This document shows, piece by piece, positions 62,752 to 64,000 of a stretch of DNA of 64,000 bases. Position 1 is the first letter of the stretch. The number at the start of each line of letters is the position of its first letter. The translations under genes were made by a program, and so were the position numbers. The stretch is from contig JAXGXG010000001.1 of the NCBI GenBank assembly GCA_040772845.1, positions 7,192,001 to 7,256,000 on the forward strand, written 5' to 3'. The notes under the pieces are model-generated. The model saw nothing but the letters and a program-made list of their open reading frames with translations, ran no database searches and had not been told where the DNA came from. Origin of the DNA: PWXP01 sp040772845 (GTDB lineage: Bacteria; Planctomycetota; Planctomycetia; Pirellulales; Thermoguttaceae).

Positions 62752-64000
62752 ATGTTTGGCAACCCTTGGGCACTGCTGTTGCTTCTGTTGGCTGCGCCGA
62801 TCGTGTGGCTGTACAGGCGCCCCACCGTTTTCCCGGTCGTCTCGACGGCTGCGGGGACGATCTGGCAGCAGGTTCTGGCGGAGCAAGGTGGACGGACTCG
62901 ATGGCTTCGCTACCGTCGTTTCGTGTCGCTCGCGCTGCAACTGGTGATTCTGACGTTGACGGTTCTTGCCGCGGCGCAGCCTCGGTTGTCGCGGCCGAAG
63001 ACGTGGATTCTCGTTCTCGACAATTCGGGCAGCATGGAGGCGACCGACGTTGAGCCGTCCCGCTTCGAGGTTGCACGCTGGCACGCGCAACGGTTCATCG
63101 GTTCCGCAGGGCAAGACGACCGGGTTGGCATTGTGACCGGGGGGACGCCGCTGGGCGTTGTGTGTACACCAACCCAGGACCGGCGGCAACTGCTCGATGC
63201 GCTTCTGGGAATGAACACGGCAGCCGGTGCAACCGCTGTGCCCGAGGCCATTGCCCTGGCCCGAACGATGTTGGACGGCAATTCGGATGGACGCGTGATT
63301 GTCCTGTCCGATGCATGCTTTGAAGGAGCGGCCGACGTGGCGACGGCTGAAGACGTGGAATTGTATACGGTCGGCGGGGCGGCGGCCAATGTCGCCGTGC
63401 GCCGCGTTGCCGCGCGGCGCGAACCGGCGGCTCCGGACACGTCGCAGGTGCTGGTCGAGGTGGCGAGCCATCCGGCCCTTGCGGTAAGGGAAATACCGCT
63501 GGCTATGGAGTTCAACGGAGCACCCGTCGAGCGATCGCCGGCCGGCCAGAAGGCAGATGGTACGACGTTTGAATTGGGAATCCTGCCGACTGGCGACCAG
63601 GGAAAGTTCTCGGTGATGACCGAGTATGAAGATGTGCTTCCGGCCGACAACCGGGGCAGCACGCAGGTTCCGCCTGCCCGAATCCGAGGTGTTGTCGTGG
63701 TGGGTTCGTTCGACAAGCGTCTGGCGACCGCATTTCAGGCCGATCCGCACGTGCGGATTTCGGAGGTCGGAGTTGCGCCTGAAAAAACGCAGCCCGGTGT
63801 TATTCTTGCGCTGCAGGGGAGCGTCCCGGAGCGACTGCCCGATTGTCCGTTGTTAGTCGTCAATCCGCAAAACGGTTGCGATTGGTGGGACGTGGATGGC
63901 GTGATCGAGCACGCGAGAATCGCACGGCAGGCGATCGACTTCCCAATTCTGGCCGGGGTGGACCTGGAGGGAATCGTACTCTCGCAAGTTGGGCGAGTGG
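62752..64000 (+). CDS. BatA-like VWA-domain membrane protein, partial
   Basis: The first 416 codons of a gene cut by the window end. The N-terminus is the Aerotolerance/BatA layout: NPWALLLLLLAAPIVWLYRR, a second membrane segment at about 56-76 (VSLALQLVILTLTVLAAAQP), then a VWA domain with metal site DNSGS (Asp90, Ser92, Ser94). After about residue 250 a soluble domain follows (VLPADNRGSTQVPPARIRGVVVVG). It is the third gene of the MoxR operon and open at the right edge. Confidence 0.85.
   Translation, partial: MFGNPWALLLLLLAAPIVWLYRRPTVFPVVSTAAGTIWQQVLAEQGGRTRWLRYRRFVSLALQLVILTLTVLAAAQPRLSRPKTWILVLDNSGSMEATDVEPSRFEVARWHAQRFIGSAGQDDRVGIVTGGTPLGVVCTPTQDRRQLLDALLGMNTAAGATAVPEAIALARTMLDGNSDGRVIVLSDACFEGAADVATAEDVELYTVGGAAANVAVRRVAARREPAAPDTSQVLVEVASHPALAVREIPLAMEFNGAPVERSPAGQKADGTTFELGILPTGDQGKFSVMTEYEDVLPADNRGSTQVPPARIRGVVVVGSFDKRLATAFQADPHVRISEVGVAPEKTQPGVILALQGSVPERLPDCPLLVVNPQNGCDWWDVDGVIEHARIARQAIDFPILAGVDLEGIVLSQVGRV

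Overview
The window looks like a chromosomal segment of a Planctomycetota bacterium, moderately GC-rich and densely coding. The evidence is the mix of Tat-exported sugar oxidoreductases and glycoside hydrolases, many large secreted unknown proteins, a RAYT transposase remnant with REP-like palindromes, a MoxR/DUF58/VWA cluster, and sigma70-like promoters with a weakly conserved -35. The phylum is inferred from gene content; no 16S gene is present.

Layout. 0.4-6 kb: a SufR/ArsR-like regulator, then a forward run etfB-etfA-acyl-CoA dehydrogenase-fabI (acyl-CoA oxidation plus enoyl-ACP reductase). 6-10.5 kb: a Tat-exported Gfo/Idh/MocA oxidoreductase, a ComEA-like helix-hairpin-helix membrane protein with a secreted matrixin-like metalloprotease, and a Tat-exported aldo/keto reductase. 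10.8-13.6 kb: a tight unit of unknown function (double DUF3592 membrane protein, arrestin-like small protein, P-loop ATPase). 13.8-31.7 kb: a plant or algal polysaccharide locus (two GH28, SDR, GH39, GH115, two GH29, GH20-like, GH27/36-like, a uroporphyrinogen-decarboxylase-like protein and an AraC regulator). 31.9-34.9 kb: a PEBP lipoprotein, a small secreted unknown, a BshB1-type deacetylase and TrmL.

34.9-40.0 kb is the most interesting part: four overlapping minus-strand genes (zinc-ribbon membrane protein, radical SAM/SPASM enzyme with a PqqD-like front domain, a paralogue that has lost its radical SAM cysteines, and a DUF2207-type membrane protein ending in a Gly tract and a CACAGCACACACAGGGR tail). 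It reads as a dedicated peptide or protein maturation system whose substrate may be the Cys tail. It is followed upstream by tRNA-Gly(CCC) with its own promoter and terminator, and a RAYT remnant flanked by inverted copies of a 16-bp motif.

42-51 kb holds one secreted giant gene (2114 codons when reassembled) broken by two apparently identical 1342-bp ISH3-type insertion sequences, each with its own 5-bp target duplication; removing both restores the frame exactly. 51-60 kb carries secreted proteins on the minus strand: a beta-helix protein, a Kelch protein, a neutral-ceramidase-like hydrolase, a small unknown whose 3' end is duplicated, and an unusual His- and Gly/Pro-repeat protein with a beta-propeller. 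60.7-64 kb is a forward MoxR-DUF58-VWA cluster, cut off by the window end; its MoxR protein has His in place of the Walker B glutamate.
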